Of a stretch of 64,000 nucleotides of DNA, positions 43,978-53,499 are shown piece by piece (position 1 is the first letter of the stretch; each line of letters begins with the position of its first letter). The DNA comes from an uncultured Faecalicatena sp. (GTDB lineage Bacteria > Bacillota > Clostridia > Lachnospirales > Lachnospiraceae). The stretch lies in NCBI GenBank assembly GCA_902489075.1, contig CABTYO010000010.1, positions 10,809 through 74,808 on the forward strand, written 5' to 3'. The notes beneath the pieces are model-generated. The model made no database searches, had not been told where the DNA came from, and saw only the letters and a program-made list of their open reading frames with translations. The position numbers and the translations under genes are program-made.

Positions 43978-44823
43978 TCAAATCTTCAAATGTTCCATCT
44001 CATCCCCCGCAACTCGTTCGATATGCATAGCAAGATATCCGATTTCCACCTCATCCAGCGTACATTTCAGGCTGCGCCCGATCTCGTCACAGACAGTAGT
44101 GGCTGTCCGAAAGGATTCCGGAAATTTCACTTCCATATAATCATTCATGTTCAGCTTGATCCGTTCCTTTTTCAGCGCCCGGGCAACCATATAACGCACA
44201 TGGTTCATCAGCCGGTTATAGGAAAGGGACATGACATCTATTTTCTTTCCTGTCTGCTTTTCCACCATAGTGATACATTCCCGGACCGCCTGGGTGATCA
44301 TCATGGCCTGTGACACTTTTTCATGATCAATGGCGGAGTGGATATGCAGCGCAATATACCCCACTTCATGTTCATCGATCCGCACTTTTAACTTCTCCCA
44401 GAGGAGCGGTATGATACATTCAGCAACCTTGTACTCCTTATAAAAAAGGACACGGATGTCATCGGTCAGTGGGTTTGAGATCTGCTCATGATTCTTGATC
44501 CGCTGGACGGCGAATTCGATATGGTCAGCCATGGGAAATAAAATAGCGCGGTCCACCTCACCGAATTCTTTCTGGGCTTCTTTTAGCACTTCATTGGCAA
44601 GTTCCAGGCAGAGGGGGGAGACCGATTTGACGATCTCCCTGGCATCTCCGCGGTCAGTCAGCTTCTGCAGAGAGTACACCGTATCTTCTGAACGCTGCCC
44701 GATCCGTTCCCCGACCTTCTTCTGGAAACCCGCTCCTTTTCCCATGAGCAGATATTCCAGATTGTCGTCCATATTGATTACAATAATTGTATTGTGGTTC
44801 AGAATCTTTCTTATTCTATACAT
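43978..44823 (-). CDS. BglG/LicT-family transcription antiterminator
   Basis: 281 residues in the standard order: RNA-binding CAT domain (about 1-57; ILNHNTIIVI, YLLMGKGAGF), PRD1 (about 65-170; His in FPMADHIEFA and LHIHSA) and PRD2 (about 171-281; His in LMNHVRYM and AMHIERV). The PRD histidines are targets of PTS phosphorylation, which controls dimerisation. It lies 18 bp downstream of the PTS permease gene, and a RAT-like site overlapping a terminator is visible in the leader of that operon. Confidence 0.92.
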   Translation of the reverse strand: MYRIRKILNHNTIIVINMDDNLEYLLMGKGAGFQKKVGERIGQRSEDTVYSLQKLTDRGDAREIVKSVSPLCLELANEVLKEAQKEFGEVDRAILFPMADHIEFAVQRIKNHEQISNPLTDDIRVLFYKEYKVAECIIPLLWEKLKVRIDEHEVGYIALHIHSAIDHEKVSQAMMITQAVRECITMVEKQTGKKIDVMSLSYNRLMNHVRYMVARALKKERIKLNMNDYMEVKFPESFRTATTVCDEIGRSLKCTLDEVEIGYLAMHIERVAGDEMEHLKI

Positions 44824-44841
44824 ATCTCACCATCCATTTTG

Positions 44842-47091
44842 TTATGCAAGGAAATCTATGGCAAAAAGCGCCTCCCCTTCCTCAATCGTTCCGTGTTTCA
44901 AAAGACGGATTCTCTGGTTGTCCTCCAGCTCTGTACACAGAATCGGAGAAACAACGGACGGAGCATTTGCTTTCAGATAATCCAGGTCAAGCTTTAACAT
45001 CGGCTCACCCTTCTTCACTTTTTGTCCGTTTTCAACCAAGGATTCAAATCCTTTTCCATTCAGTTTTACCGTGTCGATTCCGATATGGATCAGAAGGCTG
45101 ATCCCGGTATCTGTCATAAATCCGATCGCATGTTTCGTCTCAAAGACGAAGCATACCTCGCCATCCTCCGGTGCTCTGACGATCGGGTCCAGCGGTGTCA
45201 CAACGGCACCATCCCCCATCATCTTTTCTGCAAAGGCAGGGTCCGGAGCCTCAGACAGGTCGGCGGCAAGCCCTTTAACCGGGCTGGAAATCGTAATGGT
45301 CTTTACGATCTTTGCTTCTTTGTCAGCAGCCTCTTTTACAACAGATTCCTTTTCAGCAGCTTCCTTATCTGTGTTATCTATGGCTTTGGAATGATCTGCA
45401 GACTCATCGGTCGCTTTTATAACGTCTGATGCATCATCCATCTCGTCAGTTGCATTTTCCAGATAATCCTCCAGATTGGATTTAATAACCGTCACATGGG
45501 GTCCGTAGATGATCTGCACGCCTTTTCCTTTATGCACGACACCGGAAGCACCTGTTGATTTGAGCAGCGCATCATTGACCAGATCTGCATTTATTACGGT
45601 ACAGCGCAGCCTTGTTGCGCAGCAGTCTACATCGCTGATATTGTGCTTTCCACCAAGTCCTCTGGTGATCGCACTGCTGACGGCATCTTCCTCGGAAAGC
45701 TTAGGTCCATTGTCCACCGTGTTAGCTGCATTCTTCCCTTCTTTCCGCGCATTGACATCAGCTTTTGTGTAGAGCTTGGTCTCTGTGTCATCGTCTTCGC
45801 GTCCCGGTGTCTTGAAATTGAACTTTTTGATCAGGAACGTGAAGATAAAGTAATACAGGAAGAAATAAATAATTCCTACAGGAATGATACGAATCCAGCT
45901 TGTCTTTTCATTCCCCTGCAGAATTCCGAACAGGAAGAAGTCCAAAAGCCCGCCGGAAAAGGTAAGGCCTACTGCTACATTGAGCATGTGTGCGATCATA
46001 TAGGCAGAGCCTGCAAGTACCACCTGTACTGCGAAGAGCGCCGGTGCCACGAATAAGAATGAAAATTCGATTGGCTCTGTAATTCCGGTCATCATACAGG
46101 CAAGTGCTGCGGATAAAAGCAGTCCGCCTGCGGCTTTTCTCTTCTCTGGTTTTGCACAGCGGTACATAGCAAGTGCTGCACCCGGAAGCCCAAAGATCAT
46201 GAAGATAAATTCTCCCGAAAAGTACCGTGTAGCATCTGCACTGAAATGTGCCACATTGGCAGAATCAGCCAGCTGTGCAAAGAAAATATTCTGTCCTCCC
46301 TGGACCATCTGTCCTGCCACTTCCATGGTACCGCCCACGGCTGTCTGCCAGAACGGCATGTAAAATACATGATGCAGACCAAAAGGAATCAGAGCCCTCT
46401 TAATCAGACCAAAGACCAGTGTCCCTGCGTATCCGCTGCCAGTCACAAGTCCGCCCAGTGCATAGATGCCATTCTGCACAGTCGGCCAGACAAAATAAAG
46501 TGCGATTCCCACGAACATGTATACAAGTGTGGAAATGATCGGCACGAACCGTGTTCCCCCGAAGAAGGAAAGTGCATTGGGAAGCTGGATCTTGTAGAAG
46601 CGGTTGTGCAGTGCTGCAACACCCAGCCCCACGATAATACCGCCGAACACACCCATCTGCAGTGTCTGGATTCCGCAGGAGGAAGCAATCGTACCTTCCA
46701 GGACATCCGCAGCGATTTCACCATTTTTCAGAATATCCCCATTAAGCACCAGCATCGCATTGATTGCGGTATTCATAACAAAATATGCGATCACGGCAGA
46801 TAATGCGGATACCTCCTTTTCTTTCTTAGCCATACCGATTGCTACACCCACTGCAAAAATCAGCGGAAGGTTGTCAAATACGATGCTGCCGACCTTATTC
46901 ATGATCAACAGCAGTCCATGCAGAATCGTGCCACTGCCTAAAATCCCTTCCAGTCCATACATGGCAATCGTTGTCTCGTTGGTAAAAGAACTTCCGATTC
47001 CAAGCAGAAGCCCCGCTACCGGAAGAATTGCGATGGGGAGCATAAAGCTTCTGCCCACACGCTGCAAAACACCAAAAATCTTGTCTTTCAT
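44842..47091 (-). CDS. PTS glucose-family EIICBA permease
   Basis: Imports and phosphorylates glucose, N-acetylglucosamine or a related sugar. About 749 residues: membrane EIIC (about 1-425, PTS EIIC Glc type, with GITEPIEFSFLF), EIIB with phospho-Cys491 (DCCATRLR), a low-complexity charged linker (about 545-597) and EIIA with active His669 (LLIHIGIDTVKLNG) and His654. All three domains in one chain in the order CBA. The ATG at 47091 is preferred because AAGGAG lies 7 bp before it; ATG at 47097 is too near. Expression is probably controlled by the neighbouring antiterminator. Confidence 0.94.
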   Translation of the reverse strand: MKDKIFGVLQRVGRSFMLPIAILPVAGLLLGIGSSFTNETTIAMYGLEGILGSGTILHGLLLIMNKVGSIVFDNLPLIFAVGVAIGMAKKEKEVSALSAVIAYFVMNTAINAMLVLNGDILKNGEIAADVLEGTIASSCGIQTLQMGVFGGIIVGLGVAALHNRFYKIQLPNALSFFGGTRFVPIISTLVYMFVGIALYFVWPTVQNGIYALGGLVTGSGYAGTLVFGLIKRALIPFGLHHVFYMPFWQTAVGGTMEVAGQMVQGGQNIFFAQLADSANVAHFSADATRYFSGEFIFMIFGLPGAALAMYRCAKPEKRKAAGGLLLSAALACMMTGITEPIEFSFLFVAPALFAVQVVLAGSAYMIAHMLNVAVGLTFSGGLLDFFLFGILQGNEKTSWIRIIPVGIIYFFLYYFIFTFLIKKFNFKTPGREDDDTETKLYTKADVNARKEGKNAANTVDNGPKLSEEDAVSSAITRGLGGKHNISDVDCCATRLRCTVINADLVNDALLKSTGASGVVHKGKGVQIIYGPHVTVIKSNLEDYLENATDEMDDASDVIKATDESADHSKAIDNTDKEAAEKESVVKEAADKEAKIVKTITISSPVKGLAADLSEAPDPAFAEKMMGDGAVVTPLDPIVRAPEDGEVCFVFETKHAIGFMTDTGISLLIHIGIDTVKLNGKGFESLVENGQKVKKGEPMLKLDLDYLKANAPSVVSPILCTELEDNQRIRLLKHGTIEEGEALFAIDFLA

Positions 47092-47186
47092 AACCATTCT
47101 CCTTTACTCATCCTATTATTTTGAACGGGATGTTCTATGTATCTGGAAGCAGACTGGCTATCAGATCAAGGTATGAAAAGATAAAA

Positions 47187-47252
47187 AGGCATCCACACAC
47201 ATAAACATCCAAAATGTTTTATGTATAGTGAATGCCTCTAATGAGTTACATA
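47187..47252 (-). promoter_or_regulatory. RAT-like antiterminator overlapping a leader terminator
   Basis: In the minus-strand leader, AGGCATTCAC (47237-47228) starts a long terminator hairpin closing with GTGGATGCCT (47196-47187) and a T-run. The same bases form the 3' half of an alternative hairpin bounded by GTAT and ATAC (47252-47222), in the place and style of a ribonucleic antiterminator for BglG/LicT proteins. It lies about 95 bp before the PTS gene. Confidence 0.65.
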
Positions 47253-47314
47253 CTATATCTGTGATTTAAATTACCATCTGGGAGAGGATTTGTCAAGCAC
47301 TTTTTTGGGGAGAA

Positions 47315-48703
47315 TCAGTCCGCCAACACTTCCTGATCCCGTGTAATATTTTTCAGCCAGATATATTTTTTATATCTTGGATAGATCCACGGAACCTTAA
47401 TCACCTCATCAGACATGACGATCACATACACCAGCATAACCGGCCAGTGGAAGACGAAAGTTCCTAAAAGTGCAAGCGGAAGCGAGAAACACCATTTGCT
47501 GATGATCACGGATTCTGCGTCGTAAATGGTATCTCCCCCTGCCGGGAAAACACCACAGGTTACAATTGTGTTTATGGAATAGGCAAAAAGGTAGACTGCC
47601 GAAACAAACATCATCTCTATCAGATATTTCCTTGCACCATCCGTAAGAACAAAAAATACATTTGCTGCAGGACCGACGATTAAAAGCATTACAATATTTG
47701 CAAACCCGCAAAGTATGGAGATTCTGCAGAATTTTACAGCGCAGCTTTTGGCTTCCTCTGTCCGGTTCTGCCCAAGCAGTCGCCCGATCATGATGGATGC
47801 GCCACTTGACAGACCTTTACAAAAACAGGTAGTCAATTCCAGGATGACAGCAATAACGGATTCCGCCGCAATGGCATCATTTCCCAGGTGCCCCATAATC
47901 ATGGAACGCATGGAATAACCGATTCCCCAGGTAAGACTGCTTGCAAGTACCGGAAATGTAACTTTGGACAAGTCTTTATACAGGATAGGAGAGTGGCTGA
48001 AAAAGGAATTCCGGTCAGGGTGAATATGATCCCTTTTGTATGAATCCACAAGACATACAATCAGTGCACTTGCCTCAACGACTACGGTTGATATTGCACA
48101 GCCTGCGGCACCGAGGCGGGGGATTCCGGCCAAACCATAAATCAGAAATAAATCTGCAAGCATATCGATGATGACTGTCATGACACTGATTGCCGCACTT
48201 CTGGAAGCCCGGTTACCAATCTTCATCACCATAAGATAAACCTGTGACACACCTGAAAACAGATAAGACCAGCTGACGATCTTGAGGTATTCACTTCCAA
48301 TACTGATTAAGTCTTTATCCGACGTATAAAAGGACAGAAGCCCTTTCGGGAAAAAGAACGTGCCCAGGAAAAAGAGCAGCGAAACGACTGCACAGAGTTT
48401 TATGCCGATCGCCATGAGCTTTTTTACTGTCCCGTAATCTTTCTTTCCATAATACTGTGTGATTAAAACACCACAGCCTCCGACGATGCTGCCGATAAAT
48501 AAGTTCATGATAAAAGAAATCTGGTTTGCAAGTGAAACAGCCGCAACGGCATTTTGCGAAAACCTTCCCAGCATAAGCGCATCAGAAGCGCCAACCAGTG
48601 CCAGCATCAGATTTTGCAGTGCAACGGGCAAAGCGATTGTAAATAATTCTTTGCGAAAATTTTCTTTTGATGGTATGTTGTCTTCTTTTGTGTTTAACAT
48701 CAT
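47315..48703 (-). CDS. MATE-family efflux transporter
   Basis: About 462 residues with twelve membrane helices in two similar halves. Diagnostic features are GRFSQNAVAAVSLANQI near 50, VGGCGVLITQYYGKKDY near 80 and the matching second-half region MGHLGNDAIAAESVIAVI, then GASIMIGRLLGQN. It exports cationic drugs or metabolites using Na+ or H+. Start at 48703 or 48700 (tandem ATG) behind AAGGAG; TTG at 48718 is unlikely. It is monocistronic. Confidence 0.9.
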   Translation of the reverse strand: MMLNTKEDNIPSKENFRKELFTIALPVALQNLMLALVGASDALMLGRFSQNAVAAVSLANQISFIMNLFIGSIVGGCGVLITQYYGKKDYGTVKKLMAIGIKLCAVVSLLFFLGTFFFPKGLLSFYTSDKDLISIGSEYLKIVSWSYLFSGVSQVYLMVMKIGNRASRSAAISVMTVIIDMLADLFLIYGLAGIPRLGAAGCAISTVVVEASALIVCLVDSYKRDHIHPDRNSFFSHSPILYKDLSKVTFPVLASSLTWGIGYSMRSMIMGHLGNDAIAAESVIAVILELTTCFCKGLSSGASIMIGRLLGQNRTEEAKSCAVKFCRISILCGFANIVMLLIVGPAANVFFVLTDGARKYLIEMMFVSAVYLFAYSINTIVTCGVFPAGGDTIYDAESVIISKWCFSLPLALLGTFVFHWPVMLVYVIVMSDEVIKVPWIYPRYKKYIWLKNITRDQEVLAD

Positions 48704-48998
48704 AACTCCTTCTGACAATATGTACTGCTATTTATAATCATTCCTGTACCATGCGTATCTTTTCAGACATCTTGGCTTTGGCGGTCTGATTAGACTATAG
48801 TATAACATGGGCATTCATTATTTCCAACAGACTTATATCCCGACAGGTGACCAGGATGGCGGACACGGGAAAAGAAACCACGGTAAAACAAGGTATTTCA
48901 AGACCCTCACATTTGTGGTACAATCTATATAAAAGCTGTCTGCATACACACAACATAAAAGAATTAAAAGGGACAGTATAGGAACAGGAAGGAAAGCT

Positions 48999-49730
48999 AT
49001 GAACGAGGAACGAGTGCCAAAGTATTATCAGTTAAAGAAGGCGATTATCCATAAGATTGAGATGGAGGAATACACACCGGACGGACCAATTCCCAGTGAA
49101 CGTGAACTCATGGAACAGTATCAGGTCAGCCGCATCACGGTCCGTAAGGCGATTGATGAGTTAGTAGTGGAAGGGTACCTGTATAAGGTGCAGGGGAAGG
49201 GAACTTATGTGAAGACGGATGAGAAGAGCAACGATCTGTTTTCTCTGGTGAGCTGTACCCAGGCGGTACGCAATATGGGAATGACACCTACAAAGCAGGT
49301 GATTGTTTCGCAGATTCTGAGTGCGGATAAGAAGCGGGCAAAGGCTCTGAACCTGACGGGGACGGATCAGGTATTTCAGCTGGGGCGGGTTCTGTATGCC
49401 AACGGGGAGCCGCTGAATTACACGTTGACCTATCTGCCGGTAAAGCTCTTTCCGGGGATCGAGAAGCACCATTTTGAACAGGAATCTTTGTATCAGGTGT
49501 TGGGAGAAGAATATCATGTGACCCTCACAAAGGCAAGGAGGACAGTAGAGGCGGTGCTTGTGGAGGACGAGATTGCGGAATATCTGGATATAGAACCGGG
49601 AATGCCGGTAATCTTATTTGGCTGTACCACTTATGGGGAAGTGAACGGGCAGGAGCTGCCGATTGAGAATTTCAAGTGCTATTACCGGACAGATAAGTAT
49701 AAGTTTTATATTGACCAGGTAGCGATATAG
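48999..49730 (+). CDS. GntR-family regulator with UTRA domain (copy 1)
   Basis: 243 residues: N-terminal winged helix (IPSERELMEQYQVSRITVRKAIDELV near 30-60, then YKVQGKGTYV) and a C-terminal UTRA effector domain (about 80-240; LNYTLTYLPVKLFPG, ARRTVEAVL, PVILF). UTRA proteins bind sugars, nucleosides or their phosphates. It is a clear paralogue of the next gene (about 60% or more identity by eye, with an identical recognition helix). A terminator separates the two, so each is controlled on its own. Confidence 0.93.
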   Translation: MNEERVPKYYQLKKAIIHKIEMEEYTPDGPIPSERELMEQYQVSRITVRKAIDELVVEGYLYKVQGKGTYVKTDEKSNDLFSLVSCTQAVRNMGMTPTKQVIVSQILSADKKRAKALNLTGTDQVFQLGRVLYANGEPLNYTLTYLPVKLFPGIEKHHFEQESLYQVLGEEYHVTLTKARRTVEAVLVEDEIAEYLDIEPGMPVILFGCTTYGEVNGQELPIENFKCYYRTDKYKFYIDQVAI

Positions 49731-49744
49731 GAAGAAGATATAAG

Positions 49745-49776
49745 AGACGGATTTCCGATTGGAGTCCGTCTTTTTC
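49745..49776 (+). terminator. Terminator after GntR copy 1
   Basis: AGACGGA (49745-49751) pairs with TCCGTCT (49765-49771), followed by T. Confidence 0.8.
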
Positions 49777-49880
49777 TTTGTTAAAAAATAGACTCTGGCA
49801 GATTTTCACAAATTATCCATGCAAAATATGTGAAAATAACCAAAAATGATTTATGGAATCAGAAAATCTTGTTAAAGGTG

Positions 49881-49955
49881 TTGACTTTTTGGAAGATTGG
49901 ATTATTATATAATTACAACTGGTTATGACGACATAACGACATGATGACATAACAT
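49881..49955 (+). promoter_or_regulatory. Promoter and operator of the nucleoside-type operon
   Basis: TTGACT at 49881-49886 with an AT-rich -10 region (TATTATATAAT, 49903-49913). Just downstream are a dyad TTATGACGACATAA (49923-49936) and a second partial dyad bounded by CATG (49940-49956). A dyad just after the -10 fits a GntR-family repressor site. Confidence 0.55.
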
Positions 49956-49973
49956 GAATAAGGGAGGAAGTGA

Positions 49974-50702
49974 ATGAAAGAAGAACGTGTACCTAAGTAT
50001 TTTGCTCTCAAACGTGAACTGATCCAGAAGATCGAGGAAGAGGAGTTTGAACCGGACTGCCTGATCCCGAGTGAGCGTGAACTGATGGAACAGTATCAGG
50101 TCAGCCGGATCACGGTAAGGAGGGCAATCGACGAATTAGTGGCAGGCGGATACCTGTACAAGGTCCAGGGGAAGGGCACCTATGTCAAGAGTGATGATTA
50201 CAGCCAGAACCTGTTTGCAATCACAAGCTGCACCGATGACGTGGTCAGGCTGGGAAGAAATCCTTCCAAGAAAGTGACGGCCAGCGAGATCGTCCCGGCA
50301 GATGCGAAGCGGGCCAGGCTTTTGAATCTGGCAGCAGGGGACGAGCTGTTCCGCCTGGAGCGGATCACGATGGCAGACGGGGAACCTCTGAATTATACGA
50401 TTACCTATCTGCCCCGCAGACTGTTTCCGGGAATCGAAAAGTATGATTTTAACACACAGTCGCTCTATGATTTACTTGAAAAGCAGTATGGCGTCAGATT
50501 TGCGAAATCAAGAAGGACCATAGAAGCGGTACTGGCAGAGGAAGAGATTTCGGAATACCTGGATATTGACGAGGAGATGCCGGTAATTCTATTTGAGAGT
50601 ACAACCTACGGAGTTGTACAGGGCCGGGAGCTGCCGATCGAAAGCTTCAAATGTTACTATCGGACAGATCAATATAAGTTTTATATTGAGCAGGTCAAAT
50701 AA
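49974..50702 (+). CDS. GntR-family regulator with UTRA domain (copy 2), operon regulator
   Basis: 242 residues, same domain plan as copy 1: winged helix with SERELMEQYQVSRITVRRAIDELV, then UTRA with LNYTITYLPRRLFPG and PVILFESTTYG. It is first in the long operon, 27 bp before the BMP lipoprotein gene, and its own promoter carries a dyad. I infer a repressor relieved by the imported compound or a phosphorylated product. Having two near-identical DNA-reading helices, the two paralogues may share operators but answer to different ligands. Confidence 0.93.
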   Translation: MKEERVPKYFALKRELIQKIEEEEFEPDCLIPSERELMEQYQVSRITVRRAIDELVAGGYLYKVQGKGTYVKSDDYSQNLFAITSCTDDVVRLGRNPSKKVTASEIVPADAKRARLLNLAAGDELFRLERITMADGEPLNYTITYLPRRLFPGIEKYDFNTQSLYDLLEKQYGVRFAKSRRTIEAVLAEEEISEYLDIDEEMPVILFESTTYGVVQGRELPIESFKCYYRTDQYKFYIEQVK

Positions 50703-50729
50703 AGCAAGAAGCAAAAAAGGAGGAACATT

Positions 50730-51932
50730 ATGAAAAAAAGCAGAAAGGTTTTAAGTGTGTTGTTAGCAGCGGCTATGACGGTAGGATGCCTGACAGCCTG
50801 CGGCGGAGGAAGCAAGGATGATAAGAGTGCGGATTCCGGGAAGAAGACGGATACAAAGATCGCAATCGTATGCGATTCCGCAGGACAGAATGACAATGGT
50901 TACAACCAGACGGCAGTAGAGGGAGCCAAGAAAGCGGCAGATGAACTGGGAGTTGAATACAAGGTCGTTGAGCCTACGAACGGAGTTCCGGCAGCACTGG
51001 AGACACTGGCAGAGGACGGGTACAACGTGATTTTCAACCTGGAGTATGATTTCGATGCCCTGATCAAAGGTGTAGGCGGTTCCAAGCCAATCGCAGAGAT
51101 GTATCCTGATACCACATTCGTATGTGTCAATGACAATCCGAACGTGGATGAAGATGGAAAAGTGATCCATGACAATGTCATCTGTGCACTTTTTGATGTA
51201 CATGAGGCTTCTTACATTGCAGGAGCACTTGGTGTACAGGTACTTGAGAACAAGGACGTTCTCTTCCCTGCTGACAAATATAAATTCACTGACCTGGACA
51301 AGGGCGGACGTGCAATTGGATTTGTAGGCGGAACCAATTCCAACGGAATCACGGTTTTCTCTTACGGATTTATCGAAGGAATTAATAAAGCAGCAGAAGA
51401 CCTCGGCGTAAACTATGATTACTATGCAAAATATGATGCAGGCTTCTCAGACCCGGCAACAGGAAGCACTATCGCAGGAACCTATTACAATCAGGGCGCA
51501 AATCTGGTATATGCAGTAGCCGGAAGCGTTGGCGACGGTGTGGCATCCAAGGCGAAAGAAGAAGGCAAGCTGGCAATTCATGTGGATGCTGATAAAGATG
51601 ATATGCAGCCGGGATATATTCTGACAAGTGTCATCAAGAATACATCTGTTCCTGTATTTGATATCACAAAGGCATATGTGGACGGCAAGATCAATGATAT
51701 CGACAGACTGCAGACCTTCTCACTGGCATCAGGCGCAACCGATATTACAGACCTGACCCAGATGAAAAATGCACTGGCTGACACAGACGAGGCACAGGCA
51801 AAATGGGATGAAATCATGACCTATATTGATGACCTGAAAGCACAGATTGCAGATGGAACAATCAAAGTGACAAATGCACAGGTTGGGGAAGAATTTGACC
51901 CGGCTGCATGCAGGAATGTAACAGTCAAGTAG
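50730..51932 (+). CDS. BMP-family nucleoside-binding lipoprotein
   Basis: Extracellular substrate-binding lipoprotein of a nucleoside-type ABC importer. 400 residues; signal peptide with lipobox LTAC, Cys24 being the lipid-bearing residue; then a Gly/Ser-rich tether and the two-lobed BMP fold (IAIVCDSAGQNDNGYNQ near 45, NVIFNLEYDFDAL, FVGGTNSNGITVFSYGF near 205, VGDGVASKAKEEGK). The BMP family includes PnrA-like purine nucleoside receptors. Strong AAAGGAGG site. Confidence 0.93.
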   Translation: MKKSRKVLSVLLAAAMTVGCLTACGGGSKDDKSADSGKKTDTKIAIVCDSAGQNDNGYNQTAVEGAKKAADELGVEYKVVEPTNGVPAALETLAEDGYNVIFNLEYDFDALIKGVGGSKPIAEMYPDTTFVCVNDNPNVDEDGKVIHDNVICALFDVHEASYIAGALGVQVLENKDVLFPADKYKFTDLDKGGRAIGFVGGTNSNGITVFSYGFIEGINKAAEDLGVNYDYYAKYDAGFSDPATGSTIAGTYYNQGANLVYAVAGSVGDGVASKAKEEGKLAIHVDADKDDMQPGYILTSVIKNTSVPVFDITKAYVDGKINDIDRLQTFSLASGATDITDLTQMKNALADTDEAQAKWDEIMTYIDDLKAQIADGTIKVTNAQVGEEFDPAACRNVTVK

Positions 51933-51957
51933 ACGAATCAGAAACGAGGGTATACAT

Positions 51958-53499
51958 ATGAGCATGATAGAAGTGGTTGATCTGACGAAAAAGTTCGGTG
52001 ATTTTACGGCGAATGACAAAATCAGCCTGAGCGTGGAAGAGCAGGAGATCAAATGTATCGTCGGTGAGAACGGCGCCGGGAAATCGACACTTATGAATAT
52101 GCTCTACGGCTTATTGCAGCCAACCAGTGGGAAGATTCTCATCCGTGGCAGGGAAGTCAGGATGAACAGCCCCATTGATGCAATAGCAAATGGGATCGGC
52201 ATGGTGCACCAGCATTTTAAGCTGGTGCCCAGCCTCACCGTGTATGAGAATATTTTGCTTGGTGTCGAAATTAAGAAAGGGAAAAGTCCTTTCATTGATG
52301 CAAAAACAGAGATAGAAAAGGTACAGAAACTGATCGACGAATACCATTTTGAATTAAATCCTCTGGACAAGATCGAGGATATTTCCGTAGGCGGAAGGCA
52401 GAGAGTGGAAATCCTCAAGATGCTTTACCGCAATGTGGATATTCTGATTCTGGATGAGCCTACGGCAGTACTTACCCCACAGGAGGTGGATGACCTTATG
52501 GTCAGCCTTAAGAACATGAAGAAGCAGGGTAAGACAATCATTGTAATCACGCATAAGCTGCGTGAGGTTATGGAACTGAGTGACAGCGTTACAGTCATCA
52601 AACAGGGAAAAGTCATCGGACATGTGCAGACAAAAGATACCAATGAGGAAGAGCTTGCACAGATGATGGTCGGAAGGAATGTTGTCCTGACTGTAAGTAA
52701 TGAGAGAAAAGAACCAATTTCGGATGAAGTCATATATGAAGTAAAGGATCTGTGCACCATCAATGATTATGGAAAAGAAGTGGTGTCAGATTTATCCTTC
52801 AAGGTGCATAAAGGAGAAATCCTGGGAGTCGCAGGAGTAGAAGGGAACGGACAGTCAGAGCTTGTGAAGCTGATGACCGGGCTGATGGAGGCTACCAGGG
52901 GAACGGTAACATTTCAAGGGAAGGATATCACGAACCAGTGGCCTGCACAGCTTAGGAAAGAGGGCGTGGGTATCATCCCGGAAGACAGATATGCACAGGG
53001 GCTGTGCGGCGATATGAATATCTCTGAAAACTGTATCGCAGGCTATCACGGGAATCCGGATGTGTGTAAAAGAGGAATTTTCAACCAGAAAGCAATTCAG
53101 GCGAAGCGGGATCATTTCATTGAAGAGTTTGATATCCGTATCGGGGACCTGAACGGGAATGTATCCAGTCTGTCAGGCGGAAATGCACAGAAGATTATCG
53201 TTGCCAGGGAGCTTTCTGCGGGGCCGAAGCTTCTGATCGCATGCCAGCCTACCCGGGGTGTGGATATCGGCTCCATCGAATTTATCCACAAACAGATTTT
53301 AAAATTCAGGGATGAAGGAAATGCAGTCATTCTGGTATCCAGTGAACTTTCAGAAATCCTGGGCCTTTCAGATAACATGATCGTTATGTACAAGGGAAAA
53401 ATCTCAGGACGTGTCAGCCAGAGTGAGGTCACGACGGCAGGCATCGGGCTTCTGATGGCAGGAATACAGCCTGGGAAAAAGGAGGCAGCTCATGAATAA
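51958..53499 (+). CDS. Nucleoside ABC importer, double ATP-binding subunit
   Basis: 513 residues carrying two ATPase modules. The first has Walker A GENGAGKST near 38, signature VGGRQRVE and Walker B LILDEPTAVLTP; the second has GVEGNGQSE in place of Walker A and LSGGNAQK as signature, the usual asymmetric pattern of the simple-sugar/nucleoside (NupO/YufO-like) family. It overlaps the next permease gene by 8 bp. Confidence 0.95.
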   Translation: MSMIEVVDLTKKFGDFTANDKISLSVEEQEIKCIVGENGAGKSTLMNMLYGLLQPTSGKILIRGREVRMNSPIDAIANGIGMVHQHFKLVPSLTVYENILLGVEIKKGKSPFIDAKTEIEKVQKLIDEYHFELNPLDKIEDISVGGRQRVEILKMLYRNVDILILDEPTAVLTPQEVDDLMVSLKNMKKQGKTIIVITHKLREVMELSDSVTVIKQGKVIGHVQTKDTNEEELAQMMVGRNVVLTVSNERKEPISDEVIYEVKDLCTINDYGKEVVSDLSFKVHKGEILGVAGVEGNGQSELVKLMTGLMEATRGTVTFQGKDITNQWPAQLRKEGVGIIPEDRYAQGLCGDMNISENCIAGYHGNPDVCKRGIFNQKAIQAKRDHFIEEFDIRIGDLNGNVSSLSGGNAQKIIVARELSAGPKLLIACQPTRGVDIGSIEFIHKQILKFRDEGNAVILVSSELSEILGLSDNMIVMYKGKISGRVSQSEVTTAGIGLLMAGIQPGKKEAAHE

